34,931 bases of DNA from Acholeplasmatales bacterium (GTDB taxonomy: Bacteria; Bacillota_I; Bacilli_A; Acholeplasmatales; Anaeroplasmataceae), in NCBI GenBank assembly GCA_024695025.1, contig JAILIY010000030.1, positions 1 to 34,931 of the forward strand, read 5' to 3'. Each line of letters opens with the position of its first letter. Position 1 is the first letter of the stretch. A model generated the notes under the pieces. The model was given only the letters and a program-made list of their open reading frames with translations. It was not told the DNA's origin and ran no database searches. The translations under genes and the position numbers were made by a program. Of the stretch, positions 1-7,663 are shown in pieces.

Positions 1-273
1 CATTAAATTATCAATAACAACAACTAGCATAAAGGATAGTGACAATACTATAAATAAATCATCTTTATTAGTTGAAATAGATATGATTAACAATACTAAC
101 GCAAATATAAAGAACATTAATGTAAATACTATTTTTAGGATTGATTTAAGCTTTTTGTTATAATCTATATCACCGCAAACTGATTCTAAAAAAGTCGATA
201 CTAAAGTGGCAAATAATTCAACAAATATCTGAGCTATAAATTCAAAAAAGATTTCTAATATTGCTTCTACCAT
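1..273 (-). CDS. Partial membrane protein, N-terminal 91 residues
   Basis: This open frame is not in the ORF track because it runs off the left edge with no stop. It starts at an ATG at 273-271, preceded by AAAGGTGA at good spacing. I read 91 codons, beginning MVEAILEIFFEF. The first 30 residues are hydrophobic with scattered acidic residues, then comes a short charged stretch (CGDIDYNKKLKS), then two hydrophobic segments (about residues 55-70 and 74-88) separated by STNKDD, which look like transmembrane helices. I do not recognise the family. It lies downstream of the 356-598 gene in the same direction, but a hairpin terminator separates them. Coding status is fairly secure from the start signal and uninterrupted frame; function is unknown. 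Confidence 0.7.
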   Translation of the reverse strand, partial: MVEAILEIFFEFIAQIFVELFATLVSTFLESVCGDIDYNKKLKSILKIVFTLMFFIFALVLLIISISTNKDDLFIVLSLSFMLVVVIDNLM

Positions 274-310
274 AATCAACTCACCTTTAAAATTATATTA
301 TAGATAAAAC

Positions 311-341
311 AAAAAGGCAAACAAATTGATGTTTGCCTTTT
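311..341 (-). terminator. Rho-independent terminator after the small membrane protein gene
   Basis: An 11-bp perfect stem (AAAAGGCAAAC with GTTTGCCTTTT, 8-nt loop) lies just past the stop of the 356-598 gene. Read on the minus strand it ends in a T-rich run. The A/T symmetry means it could also act on plus-strand transcripts. Confidence 0.8.
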
Positions 342-355
342 AATTATAATTATCT

Positions 356-598
356 TTATTCAAAATAAGTATTTTTATATACTACAATACCTAATATTCT
401 TATTCTTTTTCCTCTAATATAGCCTTCTTGGCCTGAATCTTCATCAACAGAAAGTCTTTGATATATTCTCACTTGATATAAAACGGCATTATAATCTTTT
501 GTTCCACCATCTTTATGTGTTTTTGGAATAGGAATACAAAATACAACTAGCCAAAATAATATAATTAGCACTAAAATTAGTTTTACTTTCTTTTTCAT
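356..598 (-). CDS. Small membrane-anchored hypothetical protein (80 aa)
   Basis: An 80-residue protein with a basic start (MKKKVK), one hydrophobic segment at about residues 6-24 (LILVLIILFWLVVFCIPIP), and an extracytoplasmic-looking domain with DGGTKDYNAVLYQV near residue 30. The DGGTK-Y-A-Y pattern after a short N-terminal anchor recurs in small uncharacterised Firmicutes proteins as I recall, but I know no function. The ATG is preceded by AGGGAGAT. The Cys at residue 21 is not in a convincing lipobox, so a membrane anchor is likelier than a lipoprotein. It lies about 100 nt downstream of ppdK in the same direction, with only a weak AT hairpin between them, so read-through from ppdK is possible. 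Confidence 0.75.
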   Translation of the reverse strand: MKKKVKLILVLIILFWLVVFCIPIPKTHKDGGTKDYNAVLYQVRIYQRLSVDEDSGQEGYIRGKRIRILGIVVYKNTYFE

Positions 599-645
599 AT
601 TTATCTCCCTTAATTATAATTAACGAATAAATCAAAGTTTTTTTT

Positions 646-667
646 GAAAAAATATTAAAAATATTTT
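646..667 (-). terminator. Weak AT-only hairpin downstream of ppdK
   Basis: AAAATATT and AATATTTT form an 8-bp A/T stem with a 3-nt loop 31-52 nt past the ppdK stop, followed on the minus strand by only two further T residues before a C. It may be a poor terminator or chance structure in AT-rich DNA. Confidence 0.3.
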
Positions 668-697
668 AATCTTGTAGCTATAATTACTTAATTAATA

Positions 698-3328
698 TTA
701 CTTTCTTGGATTTTTAATGTTTGCTTGAGCAGCTGCTAAACGTGCAACTGGTACTCTAAATGGTGAACATGAAACATAATCTAAACCAGCATTATGATAG
801 AATTCAATACTCTTAGGTTCACCACCAGTTTCACCACATACACCTATATGTAAATTAGGTCTTGTTGCTCTACCTTGTTTAACTGATAAATTAACTAATT
901 TACCAACACCCTTGTAATCAAGTGTCTTAAATGGATCTTCTTCTAAAATCTTTTGTTCATAATATGAAGGTAAGAATTTAGATGCATCATCTCTTGAAAA
1001 ACCAAATGTCATTTGTGTTAAGTCATTTGTACCAAATGAGAAGAATTCTGCCTCACTTGCGATTTCATCAGATAAAAGTGCAGCTCTTGGGATTTCAATC
1101 ATTGTACCTACATGGTAAGTCATCTTAATGTTGTTATCTTTAATTAATTTATCTGCAGTTTCACAAATAATATTCTTAACGAATTTTAATTCTTTTACTT
1201 CAAGTACTAGTGGTACCATGATTTCTGGTTCAATAGCCTTACCAGTCTTTTTCATTACATTGATAGCCGCACTTATAATAGCTTTAGTTTGCATTACACA
1301 AATTTCAGGATAAGTAACAGCTAAACGACAACCTCTGTGACCCATCATAGGGTTAGATTCATGAAGTTCTTTAATTCTATCTTTAACTTTATCAACACTT
1401 TTTCCTAATGCACTTGCAAGTTCAACAATTAAATTTTCTTCTTGAGGTAAGAATTCATGTAGAGGTGGGTCAAGTAAACGTACATTTACATTTCTTCCAT
1501 CCATAACCTCATATAAGCCTTCAAAATCTTTTTGTTGCATTGGAAGTAATTCAGCTAAAGCTTTTTCTCTATCTTCTTTAGTTTCGGCTAAAATCATCTT
1601 TCTCATAGAAAAGATTCTATCCTTGTCAAAGAACATATGTTCAGTACGACAAAGTCCGATACCTTCAGCACCAAAGATTACTGCTTGTTTTGCATCTTTT
1701 GGATTGTCGGCATTAGTTCTTACAGCTAAATATTTATATTTATCTACCCATGTCATAAAACGAGCATAATATCCTGAAGTTAAATCAGGAGCTTCTGTTT
1801 TAATTTCACCTAAATATACATTACCTGTTGAACCATCAACAGAGAATGTATCCTTATCAGTATAAACTTTACCACCTATTGTAACAGTTCTTGCCTTTTC
1901 ATCGATGATTGCCTCACCACAACCACATACACAGCACTTACCCATACCACGAGCAACTACAGCAGCGTGTGATGTTAAACCGCCTCTCATTGTTAAAACA
2001 GCTTGAGCAGCAACCATACCAACGATATCTTCAGGTGATGTTTCTTGACGAACTAAGATTACCTTTTCGCCATTTTTCTTACGCTTTTCAGCTTCATCAG
2101 CACTGAATGCTAATTTACCAAAACCAGCACCAGGACCTGCAGCTAAACCTTTGGCAATTGGCTTAGCCTTATTTAATTCATCTTTGTTGAAATTAGGAAG
2201 TAATACAGTACCAAATGAATATGGATCTATTCTTAATACTGCTTCTTTTTCATCAATTAAGCCTTCATCAACTAAATCACATGCAATCTTAAGTGCAGCG
2301 CTTGGTGTACGCTTACCATTTCTTGTTTGTAAGAAATATAATTTACCTTCTTCAACTGTAAATTCCATATCTTGCATATCTTTATAATGGTTTTCCATTA
2401 GTGTAATTGTCTTAATGAATTGTTCATAAACTTCAGGCATTCTTTTCTTTAATTCTGTAATATTAAGAGGTGTTCTTATACCTGCAACTACATCCTCACC
2501 TTGTGCGTTAGGTAAATATTCTGCAGATACAACCTTCTCACCTGTACCAGGGTTTCTTGAGAAGGCAACACCAGTACCTGATGTTTCACCCTTGTTACCA
2601 AATGCCATTGATTGAACATTTACGGCAGTACCCCAAGAATAAGGGATATTGTTCATCATACGGTATGTATTTGCACGAGGGTTATCCCAGCTTCTAAATA
2701 CAGCTTCAATAGCAGTTTCTAGTTGATAATAAGGATCAGTTGGGAATTCTTCATTGAAAGTCTTCTTATAATATTCTTTATATTTTTCAACTAATTCTTT
2801 TAATTCAGCTGCTGTTACTTCTGTATCAAGTTTGTATCCTTTAGATTTTTTTAAATTATCTAACATTTCATCCATATCGTCTCTTGGGTGACCCTTTGCG
2901 ATATTTGTAAACATTAAAATAAATCTTCTGTAAGAATCGTATGCAAATCTTTCATTGTTTGTTTCTTTTGCTAAAACCTTAACAGTCTTATCATTTAAAC
3001 CTAAATTTAAGATTGTATCCATCATACCAGGCATTGATACTCTTGCACCACTTCTTACTGATACAAGTAATGGATTTTTATCTCCACCAAAATTCTTACC
3101 TGTCTTCTTTTCTACATCCTTAATTTTTAAATAAACATCATCAAGTAATTCCTTTGGTAATTTTCTATTGTTATTATAATATAATTCACAAGCTTCAGTT
3201 GTGATTGTAAAGCCTTGTGGAATTGGTACACCAATGTGAGTCATTTCGGCTAAACCAGCGCCTTTACCACCTAATAGTTCCTTTCCTAAACCATAAGCTT
3301 CTTCAAAATGATAAACGTATTTCTTCAT
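698..3328 (-). CDS. ppdK: Pyruvate, phosphate dikinase (876 aa)
   Basis: Interconverts pyruvate, ATP and phosphate with PEP, AMP and pyrophosphate; in anaerobes it often runs as a PPi-dependent glycolytic step. Domain order fits: N-terminal ATP-grasp (GGKGAGLAEM), central phosphohistidine domain with GGLTSHAAVV, and C-terminal PEP-binding TIM barrel. Counting from the chosen start, the phosphorylated His is residue 454 and the barrel Cys in GVCGETGG is residue 831, matching the Clostridium symbiosum enzyme (455 and 831, from memory). The ORF track begins five codons earlier at a TTG, but that TTG overlaps the Shine-Dalgarno TTGGAGG, so the ATG at 3328 is preferred. It has its own strong promoter. 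No PPDK regulatory protein gene is in the window. Identity is very secure. Confidence 0.97.
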   Translation of the reverse strand: MKKYVYHFEEAYGLGKELLGGKGAGLAEMTHIGVPIPQGFTITTEACELYYNNNRKLPKELLDDVYLKIKDVEKKTGKNFGGDKNPLLVSVRSGARVSMPGMMDTILNLGLNDKTVKVLAKETNNERFAYDSYRRFILMFTNIAKGHPRDDMDEMLDNLKKSKGYKLDTEVTAAELKELVEKYKEYYKKTFNEEFPTDPYYQLETAIEAVFRSWDNPRANTYRMMNNIPYSWGTAVNVQSMAFGNKGETSGTGVAFSRNPGTGEKVVSAEYLPNAQGEDVVAGIRTPLNITELKKRMPEVYEQFIKTITLMENHYKDMQDMEFTVEEGKLYFLQTRNGKRTPSAALKIACDLVDEGLIDEKEAVLRIDPYSFGTVLLPNFNKDELNKAKPIAKGLAAGPGAGFGKLAFSADEAEKRKKNGEKVILVRQETSPEDIVGMVAAQAVLTMRGGLTSHAAVVARGMGKCCVCGCGEAIIDEKARTVTIGGKVYTDKDTFSVDGSTGNVYLGEIKTEAPDLTSGYYARFMTWVDKYKYLAVRTNADNPKDAKQAVIFGAEGIGLCRTEHMFFDKDRIFSMRKMILAETKEDREKALAELLPMQQKDFEGLYEVMDGRNVNVRLLDPPLHEFLPQEENLIVELASALGKSVDKVKDRIKELHESNPMMGHRGCRLAVTYPEICVMQTKAIISAAINVMKKTGKAIEPEIMVPLVLEVKELKFVKNIICETADKLIKDNNIKMTYHVGTMIEIPRAALLSDEIASEAEFFSFGTNDLTQMTFGFSRDDASKFLPSYYEQKILEEDPFKTLDYKGVGKLVNLSVKQGRATRPNLHIGVCGETGGEPKSIEFYHNAGLDYVSCSPFRVPVARLAAAQANIKNPRK

Positions 3329-3369
3329 ATTAAAATCCTCCAACGTTTAAAAGTGTTTTACAATTTATA

Positions 3370-3398
3370 ATTATATCATTTTATTGAGGGCCTATCAA
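3370..3398 (-). promoter_or_regulatory. Sigma-A promoter of ppdK
   Basis: On the minus strand TTGATA and TATAAT are separated by exactly 17 bp. The -10 also has the extended form TGATATAAT. It lies about 40 nt upstream of the ppdK ATG and is the best consensus promoter in the window. Confidence 0.8.
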
Positions 3399-3420
3399 GT
3401 TTATAGAACTCTATTAATTA

Positions 3421-3448
3421 AAAAATCAGGCTCTTTTAAAAGCCTGAT
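3421..3448 (-). terminator. Terminator of the HTH/HipA-like pair
   Basis: An 8-bp perfect stem (ATCAGGCT with AGCCTGAT) with an 8-nt loop, followed on the minus strand by TTTTTAATT. It lies 12 nt past the kinase stop. The same ATCAGGC/GCCTGAT core appears in the terminator after the pfl operon. Confidence 0.85.
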
Positions 3449-3459
3449 AAATCTAATGA

Positions 3460-4272
3460 TTAAAATAAATACTTATATTTTCTCATCTGTTCAAATATAA
3501 TCTTTTTAACTCTGTCTTTTTCTAAAGAAGAATAAATCTTTAATTCTTCACATTCAAATAAATCTTCAACATCTTTATGATTAAAATTAAAAACTATATT
3601 TTGTCCATATAATTTGTCTGATAATAACATTTGTTCTTCTAAATCAAAACTAAAAGTTTTACCCTTTACGCCTTCAATTAATTTATATATATCCTCACCT
3701 AATGGATAATCCATTTTTGTGTCTGACAAAAGAGACGCACCATTATCAAATATTGGACATAATTTATAATTATCTTTATCGTCTATTAATACAGCTATAT
3801 TATGAGTATGTCTATCTTCATTCAAGAAAAAACCATCGATTGTTAAAACTTTGTTCATATATTTTCCAAAATTTTTTATTTTCGTGATTTTTTCTACTTG
3901 TTCAACCAAAAATTTCAGTCTTTCTTCGTGATCTTTAATTTCCCATATAGCACTATGTAGGCTCTTACCATAATAATTTTTAAATAATCTTTCAAGTGTA
4001 ATTACTTTAAAGCCACCATTTAAAAAATTATTACTACTAACGCCATTATAGATTTGTTTTTTGTATTTAATTTGTTGCGGATTATATATTACATATTCAT
4101 CTTCTTTTAGATTTGAAAATTTTAATAAATGAGAAATTATATATTCAGATAAGCCTTCATATCCAACTGAATCAGTTTTATACCAAATATCACCATTTTT
4201 CCATTTTAGTTGGTTTCCTTTTGATGATTGTCTATCTAAACTTATCATATCTTGTTCAAATAATTCTACCAT
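3460..4272 (-). CDS. HipA-like protein kinase, compact form (270 aa)
   Basis: Probable Ser/Thr kinase of the HipA/CtkA-like fold. The visible kinase parts are a Lys-bearing strand (DIWYKTD, about residue 32) followed by EYIIS; the catalytic loop DGFFLNEDRHTHNIAV (about residues 146-161), matching the N-DRH--N signature of HipA; and FDNGASL (about residue 177), the metal-binding D-G motif. At 270 residues it is much shorter than E. coli HipA (440) and lacks the N-terminal subdomain, closer to the short HipT/CtkA layout. It follows the HTH gene by 7 nt, with its Shine-Dalgarno (GAGGAG) inside the end of that gene, so the two are co-translated. A toxin-antitoxin role is inference from gene order; regulatory kinases of unknown target have the same layout. 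Confidence 0.75.
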   Translation of the reverse strand: MVELFEQDMISLDRQSSKGNQLKWKNGDIWYKTDSVGYEGLSEYIISHLLKFSNLKEDEYVIYNPQQIKYKKQIYNGVSSNNFLNGGFKVITLERLFKNYYGKSLHSAIWEIKDHEERLKFLVEQVEKITKIKNFGKYMNKVLTIDGFFLNEDRHTHNIAVLIDDKDNYKLCPIFDNGASLLSDTKMDYPLGEDIYKLIEGVKGKTFSFDLEEQMLLSDKLYGQNIVFNFNHKDVEDLFECEELKIYSSLEKDRVKKIIFEQMRKYKYLF

Positions 4273-4279
4273 ATAACAA

Positions 4280-4828
4280 TCACTCCTCTATTTTAATCCA
4301 AAAATTATCTTCTGCCATTCGTCCTTCGGTTTTTTGAATAATTAGATATGGATCATAAAAAGGCAATCCTAGATTTTCTAATACAAGTTTTAACTTATCT
4401 CTTGTCTCTGGGAAACATCTACTTTTAAGAAATTCTTCATAATCTTCGTATGTAGGATTAGAAACAACTCCAAAGGCTCTTTTCATTACATCATTTGTAT
4501 AATTAATTATTTTAATTCTTCTTTCTAAATCATCCACATCAATTATTGTGCAAATAATATTTTCCATCATATATATTAATCTTTTTTGAAATTTTTTTTC
4601 TGGAATTATTAATTTATCAATATAATCTAAATTATTTTCAATCATATTTAATAATAAGACAACTGGTCCAGTAACTTTTGAGCCAGGCTTTTCCCATCTT
4701 TCAATAGTAGGCTTTGATGAACCAATAAATTTTGCAAAATCATTTTGAGACATATTTAATTTATTTCGAATTCTTCTAAAATCATGTTCTGTTGCATATT
4801 GTGGTATTGCATAATTAATATTTTTCAT
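4280..4828 (-). CDS. XRE-type HTH regulator fused to a HipA-partner domain (182 aa)
   Basis: Residues about 15-55 form an XRE/Cro-like helix-turn-helix (RRIRNKLNMSQNDFAKFIG followed by SKPTIERWE). The C-terminal half has KSRCFPETRDK, GLPFYDPYLII and a near-terminal TEGRMAEDNFWI. As I recall, this second block often occurs as a separate small protein beside HipA-like kinases in gut Firmicutes; here it is joined to the DNA-binding domain. I cannot name the domain. It is the first gene of a two-gene operon and ends in TGA, showing that TGA is a stop here. A repeated ACCAT element and an inverted repeat overlap its promoter, which fits autoregulation. The family call is good; the antitoxin role is inferred. 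Confidence 0.75.
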   Translation of the reverse strand: MKNINYAIPQYATEHDFRRIRNKLNMSQNDFAKFIGSSKPTIERWEKPGSKVTGPVVLLLNMIENNLDYIDKLIIPEKKFQKRLIYMMENIICTIIDVDDLERRIKIINYTNDVMKRAFGVVSNPTYEDYEEFLKSRCFPETRDKLKLVLENLGLPFYDPYLIIQKTEGRMAEDNFWIKIEE

Positions 4829-4849
4829 AACAAAAACCTCCTTTTATTC

Positions 4850-4898
4850 ATATTACCATTATTTTGATGGTAAATCAATATACTTTTACCATTATTTT
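4850..4898 (-). promoter_or_regulatory. Promoter with embedded operator for the HTH/HipA-like operon
   Basis: On the minus strand TTGATT and TAATAT are 17 bp apart (4873-4878 and 4850-4855). Within and just upstream are TTACCAT...ATGGTAA, a 7-bp inverted repeat with a 7-bp centre (4853-4873), and a 13-bp direct repeat TTACCATTATTTT at 4853-4865 and 4886-4898, with starts 33 bp apart, about three helical turns. The downstream arm also supplies an extended -10 (TGG before TAATAT). This is the layout expected of an operator bound by the adjacent HTH protein; binding is not shown. Confidence 0.6.
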
Positions 4899-4919
4899 AA
4901 ATATTTAATAGTTAAAAAA

Positions 4920-4942
4920 ATCAGGCCCTAAATGAGCCTGAT
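4920..4942 (-). terminator. Terminator of the pfl operon
   Basis: A 7-bp stem (ATCAGGC with GCCTGAT, 9-nt loop) followed on the minus strand by a run of six T. It lies 8 nt after the stop of the glycyl-radical gene, closing the operon. Confidence 0.8.
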
Positions 4943-4950
4943 AAATTTAA

Positions 4951-5184
4951 TTACATTGATTCATGAATTGTACGGCTGATAACGTCATCTTGTTGTTCTT
5001 TAGTTAACTTGATGAAGTTTACAGCATAGCCTGAAACACGAATTGTTAATTGAGGATACTTCTCAGGATGAGCTTGAGCATCTAATAATGTTTCTCTATT
5101 GAATACATTAACATTTAGATGATATCCACCATCATCAACATAAGTGTCTAACATTTGAACTAAATTTTCTACTCTATTTGACAT
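4951..5184 (-). CDS. grcA: Separate glycyl-radical domain of pyruvate formate-lyase (77 aa)
   Basis: This 77-residue protein is the C-terminal end of pyruvate formate-lyase as a free-standing chain. It contains [13 protein letters not shown] and RVSGYAV; Gly52 corresponds to the radical-bearing Gly734 of E. coli PflB. The gene directly upstream encodes a PFL that stops just before this domain, so here the small protein should be an obligatory subunit rather than the spare part that E. coli GrcA/YfiD is. It also lacks the N-terminal extension of YfiD. It has its own strong Shine-Dalgarno and is in a different reading frame from the large chain, so the split is not a simple in-frame stop. Expected to be activated by the PflA encoded at the head of the operon. 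Use of the symbol grcA is by similarity. Confidence 0.9.
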   Translation of the reverse strand: MSNRVENLVQMLDTYVDDGGYHLNVNVFNRETLLDAQAHPEKYPQLTIRVSGYAVNFIKLTKEQQDDVISRTIHESM

Positions 5185-5194
5185 AATTATATAT

Positions 5195-5202
5195 CCTCCT
5201 TT
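5195..5202 (-). promoter_or_regulatory. Strong ribosome binding site of the split radical domain
   Basis: AAAGGAGG lies in the 20-nt gap between the large-chain TAA and the small-chain ATG, 10 nt before that ATG. It shows that the small gene is deliberately translated and argues against a sequencing error or recent frameshift. Confidence 0.85.
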
Positions 5203-5204
5203 AA

Positions 5205-7238
5205 TTAGTCTTCTTCTTTACCTAATGATTCAGGTGTAATTGAGAATGTATTAGAAATACCATCTCTTGAATATTCATATGGTAACTTAGCTACTGATTC
5301 AAGTGATGCTAAAGCACCATGAGAATCTCTACCATGCATTGGGTTTGCACCTGGAGCTAAAGGTTCACCTTCACGTCTACCATCTGGTGTATTACCTGTC
5401 TTCTTACCATATACTACATTTGATGTAATTGTTAAGATTGACATAGTAGGTTCACTGTTACGATATGTATAATGCTTTTTGATTTTGTTCATGAAAGTCT
5501 TAACTAACCATACAGCAATTTCATCTGCTCTATCGTCGTTATTACCATATTTAGGGAAATCACCTTCAGTTTTAAAGTCTGTAATAATACCAAACTTATT
5601 TCTGATTGGAGTTACCTTAGCATATTTAATAGCTGATAATGAGTCAACTGCACAAGATAAACCAGCAATACCAGTTGCGAAATATCTATGAACATTAGTA
5701 TCATGTAAAGCCATTTCGATAGCTTCATATGAATACTTATCATGCATGTAATGGATTAAGTTTAATGTATTTACATATAAACCTGCAAGCCATTCCATCA
5801 TTTGTTCATATTTATCTAATACTTCTTCATAATTAAGTGGTTCATCAGAAGTGATTGATTCAAATTTAGGAGATACTTGAAGTGGCTTACCAGTAGCCTT
5901 ATCAAGCATTAATTCATCCTTACCACCGTTCATTGCATATAATAAGCACTTAGCTAAGTTAGCACGTGCACCGAAGAATTGCATATCCTTACCAACTCTC
6001 ATTGAAGATACACAACATGCAATACAGTAGTCATCACCCATATTAGGTCTCATTAATTCATCTGATTCATATTGAATTGCAGATGTTCTAATTGATAAAT
6101 CAGCACAGAACTTCTTGAAGTTCATAGGTAATCTCTTGCTCCATAAAACTGTTAGGTTTGGTTCTGGAGCTGGTCCTAAGTTATCAAGTGTGTGTAATAC
6201 ACGGAATGAATTCTTTGTTACTAATGTTCTACCATCAGTACCCATACCACCGATTGATTCAGTTACCCAAGTTGGGTCACCTGAGAATAATTCGTTGTAT
6301 GATTGAATTCTCATGAACTTAACAATACGTAATTTCATGATGAATTGATCCATTAATTCTTGAGCTTCTTCTTCAGTGATAACGCCATTCTTTAAATCTC
6401 TTTCAATATAGATATCTAAGAATGTAGAATTACGACCAATTGACATTGCAGCACCGTTTTGATCTTTAACTGCACCTAAATAACCGAAATATAAAGCTTG
6501 GATAGCTTCACGAGCACTTGTAGCTGGTTTTGAAATATCGCAGTTATATTTAGCTGCCATTTCCTTTAAGCCCTTTAATGCTTTAATTTGTTCAGAAACT
6601 TCTTCTCTGTCTCTTACTCTATCTGGAGTCATTTCACCATCGATTAATGACTTGTCTAATTCTTTTTTCTCGATTAAATAATCGATACCATATAAGGCAA
6701 CACGTCTGTAGTCACCAACAATTCTACCTCTACCATAAGTATCAGGTAAACCTGTTAAGATGTGACTCTTACGAGCAAGTCTCATTTCAGGAGTATATGC
6801 ATCATATACACCGTCATTGTGAGTCTTTCTATATTTTGTAAAAATTTCTTTTACTCTATCAGATACTTCATAACCATACATTTGACAAGCTTGTACAGCC
6901 ATTGTAATACCACCGAATGGTTGTAAGCTTCTCTTGAATGGTACATCTGTTTGTAAACCAACAATCTTTTCTAAATTCTTGTCAAGATAACCAGCATTGT
7001 GACTTGTTAAAGTTGATACGATATCAGTATCAGCAAGTAAAACGCCGCCCTTTGCTCTTTCTCTATCTTGTAAATCACGTACTATCTTCCATAATCTAGT
7101 AGTTGCATCTGTAGGTCCTGCTAAAAAGCTACCATCGCCTTCATATGGAGTATAGTTTCTTTGTATGAAATCACGAGTATTGATTTCATCGTTTGACCAT
7201 TTACCTGGGACGAATCCTTCCCAACCCTTAAAAAACAT
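5205..7238 (-). CDS. pflB: Pyruvate formate-lyase catalytic chain lacking the glycyl-radical domain (677 aa)
   Basis: Splits pyruvate plus CoA into acetyl-CoA and formate in anaerobic metabolism. The sequence follows E. coli PflB closely from [10 protein letters not shown] through the adjacent active-site cysteines in [11 protein letters not shown] (Cys418/419 in E. coli) to [13 protein letters not shown], where it ends in TAA. The normal enzyme (about 750-760 aa) continues for about 75 residues carrying the radical Gly; that part is the next gene. The chain is therefore complete except for the radical domain and should need the small protein in trans. The track start at 7265 has no Shine-Dalgarno; the ATG at 7238 has GAGAG 9 nt upstream and matches where PFL homology begins, so it is chosen. 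It is third in the operon pflA - thioredoxin-like - pfl large - pfl small. Confidence 0.93.
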   Translation of the reverse strand: MFFKGWEGFVPGKWSNDEINTRDFIQRNYTPYEGDGSFLAGPTDATTRLWKIVRDLQDRERAKGGVLLADTDIVSTLTSHNAGYLDKNLEKIVGLQTDVPFKRSLQPFGGITMAVQACQMYGYEVSDRVKEIFTKYRKTHNDGVYDAYTPEMRLARKSHILTGLPDTYGRGRIVGDYRRVALYGIDYLIEKKELDKSLIDGEMTPDRVRDREEVSEQIKALKGLKEMAAKYNCDISKPATSAREAIQALYFGYLGAVKDQNGAAMSIGRNSTFLDIYIERDLKNGVITEEEAQELMDQFIMKLRIVKFMRIQSYNELFSGDPTWVTESIGGMGTDGRTLVTKNSFRVLHTLDNLGPAPEPNLTVLWSKRLPMNFKKFCADLSIRTSAIQYESDELMRPNMGDDYCIACCVSSMRVGKDMQFFGARANLAKCLLYAMNGGKDELMLDKATGKPLQVSPKFESITSDEPLNYEEVLDKYEQMMEWLAGLYVNTLNLIHYMHDKYSYEAIEMALHDTNVHRYFATGIAGLSCAVDSLSAIKYAKVTPIRNKFGIITDFKTEGDFPKYGNNDDRADEIAVWLVKTFMNKIKKHYTYRNSEPTMSILTITSNVVYGKKTGNTPDGRREGEPLAPGANPMHGRDSHGALASLESVAKLPYEYSRDGISNTFSITPESLGKEED

Positions 7239-7267
7239 AATTTTAATCTCTCTTTCCTTTTTCATTT

Positions 7268-7318
7268 AATATAGTTAGATTAAACCAACAAAAACAATTT
7301 TATATCGTGATATAAAAT
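7268..7318 (-). promoter_or_regulatory. Possible internal promoter with upstream palindrome before the pfl large chain
   Basis: The 71-nt gap between the thioredoxin-like gene and pflB holds a perfect palindrome, ATTTTATATC-GT-GATATAAAAT (7297-7318). Downstream on the minus strand are TTGTTT and TATATT 18 bp apart (-10 at 7268-7273), which would start transcription about 25 nt before the preferred pflB ATG. The palindrome would sit just upstream of the -35, a typical activator position. It could instead be a weak hairpin that reduces read-through. No known operator consensus was recognised with confidence. Confidence 0.4.
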
Positions 7319-7336
7319 AATTCAACCCTAAATTGA

Positions 7337-7663
7337 TTACTTTTTAATTTTTTTTATATCCTCGATTTTACTATCAATCCACAACTCTAAAATTTCCTCT
7401 GGCTGATAGCCTCTACAGCTTGCTATTACTTCTAAATCATTTAATACTAGGACTGTGGGGATTGTTTTAACCTCAAACATGTTAATTAAATCCATTGTGT
7501 CTTCATTTGCTTCAATGTGATATAGTTTACAATCGTTACGACTTTTAACAATTGAATCTAAAATTGGCATAAGTGTCAAACAATTTGCACAGGATTCCCC
7601 AGATACCTCTACTACTGTAATTCCCTTGAGATAATCCTTAAAATTATCTTTATTAAGCCACAT
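7337..7663 (-). CDS. Thioredoxin-fold protein with CANC motif, in the pfl operon (108 aa)
   Basis: A single thioredoxin domain of normal length. The redox motif is CANC (residues 25-28) in SGESCANCLTLMPILD, replacing the usual WCGPC; the cis-proline loop KTIPTVLVL is present, and the protein ends in a Lys-rich tail. It overlaps the 3' end of pflA by 11 nt, with AGGAGTGAT inside pflA, so the two are translationally coupled. This tight linkage suggests a role in keeping PflA, PFL cysteines or another operon product reduced, but that is inference. The missing Trp and Pro around the active site mean its redox potential probably differs from ordinary thioredoxin. The fold call is secure; the substrate is unknown. 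Confidence 0.8.
   Translation of the reverse strand: MWLNKDNFKDYLKGITVVEVSGESCANCLTLMPILDSIVKSRNDCKLYHIEANEDTMDLINMFEVKTIPTVLVLNDLEVIASCRGYQPEEILELWIDSKIEDIKKIKK

Noticed and set aside
5185-5207. Sequencing or frameshift error as the cause of the split PFL
   Set aside because: The gap contains a full AAAGGAGG and a correctly spaced ATG, and joining the chains would require replacing conserved linker residues, not just shifting one base. Reads would still be the decisive check.
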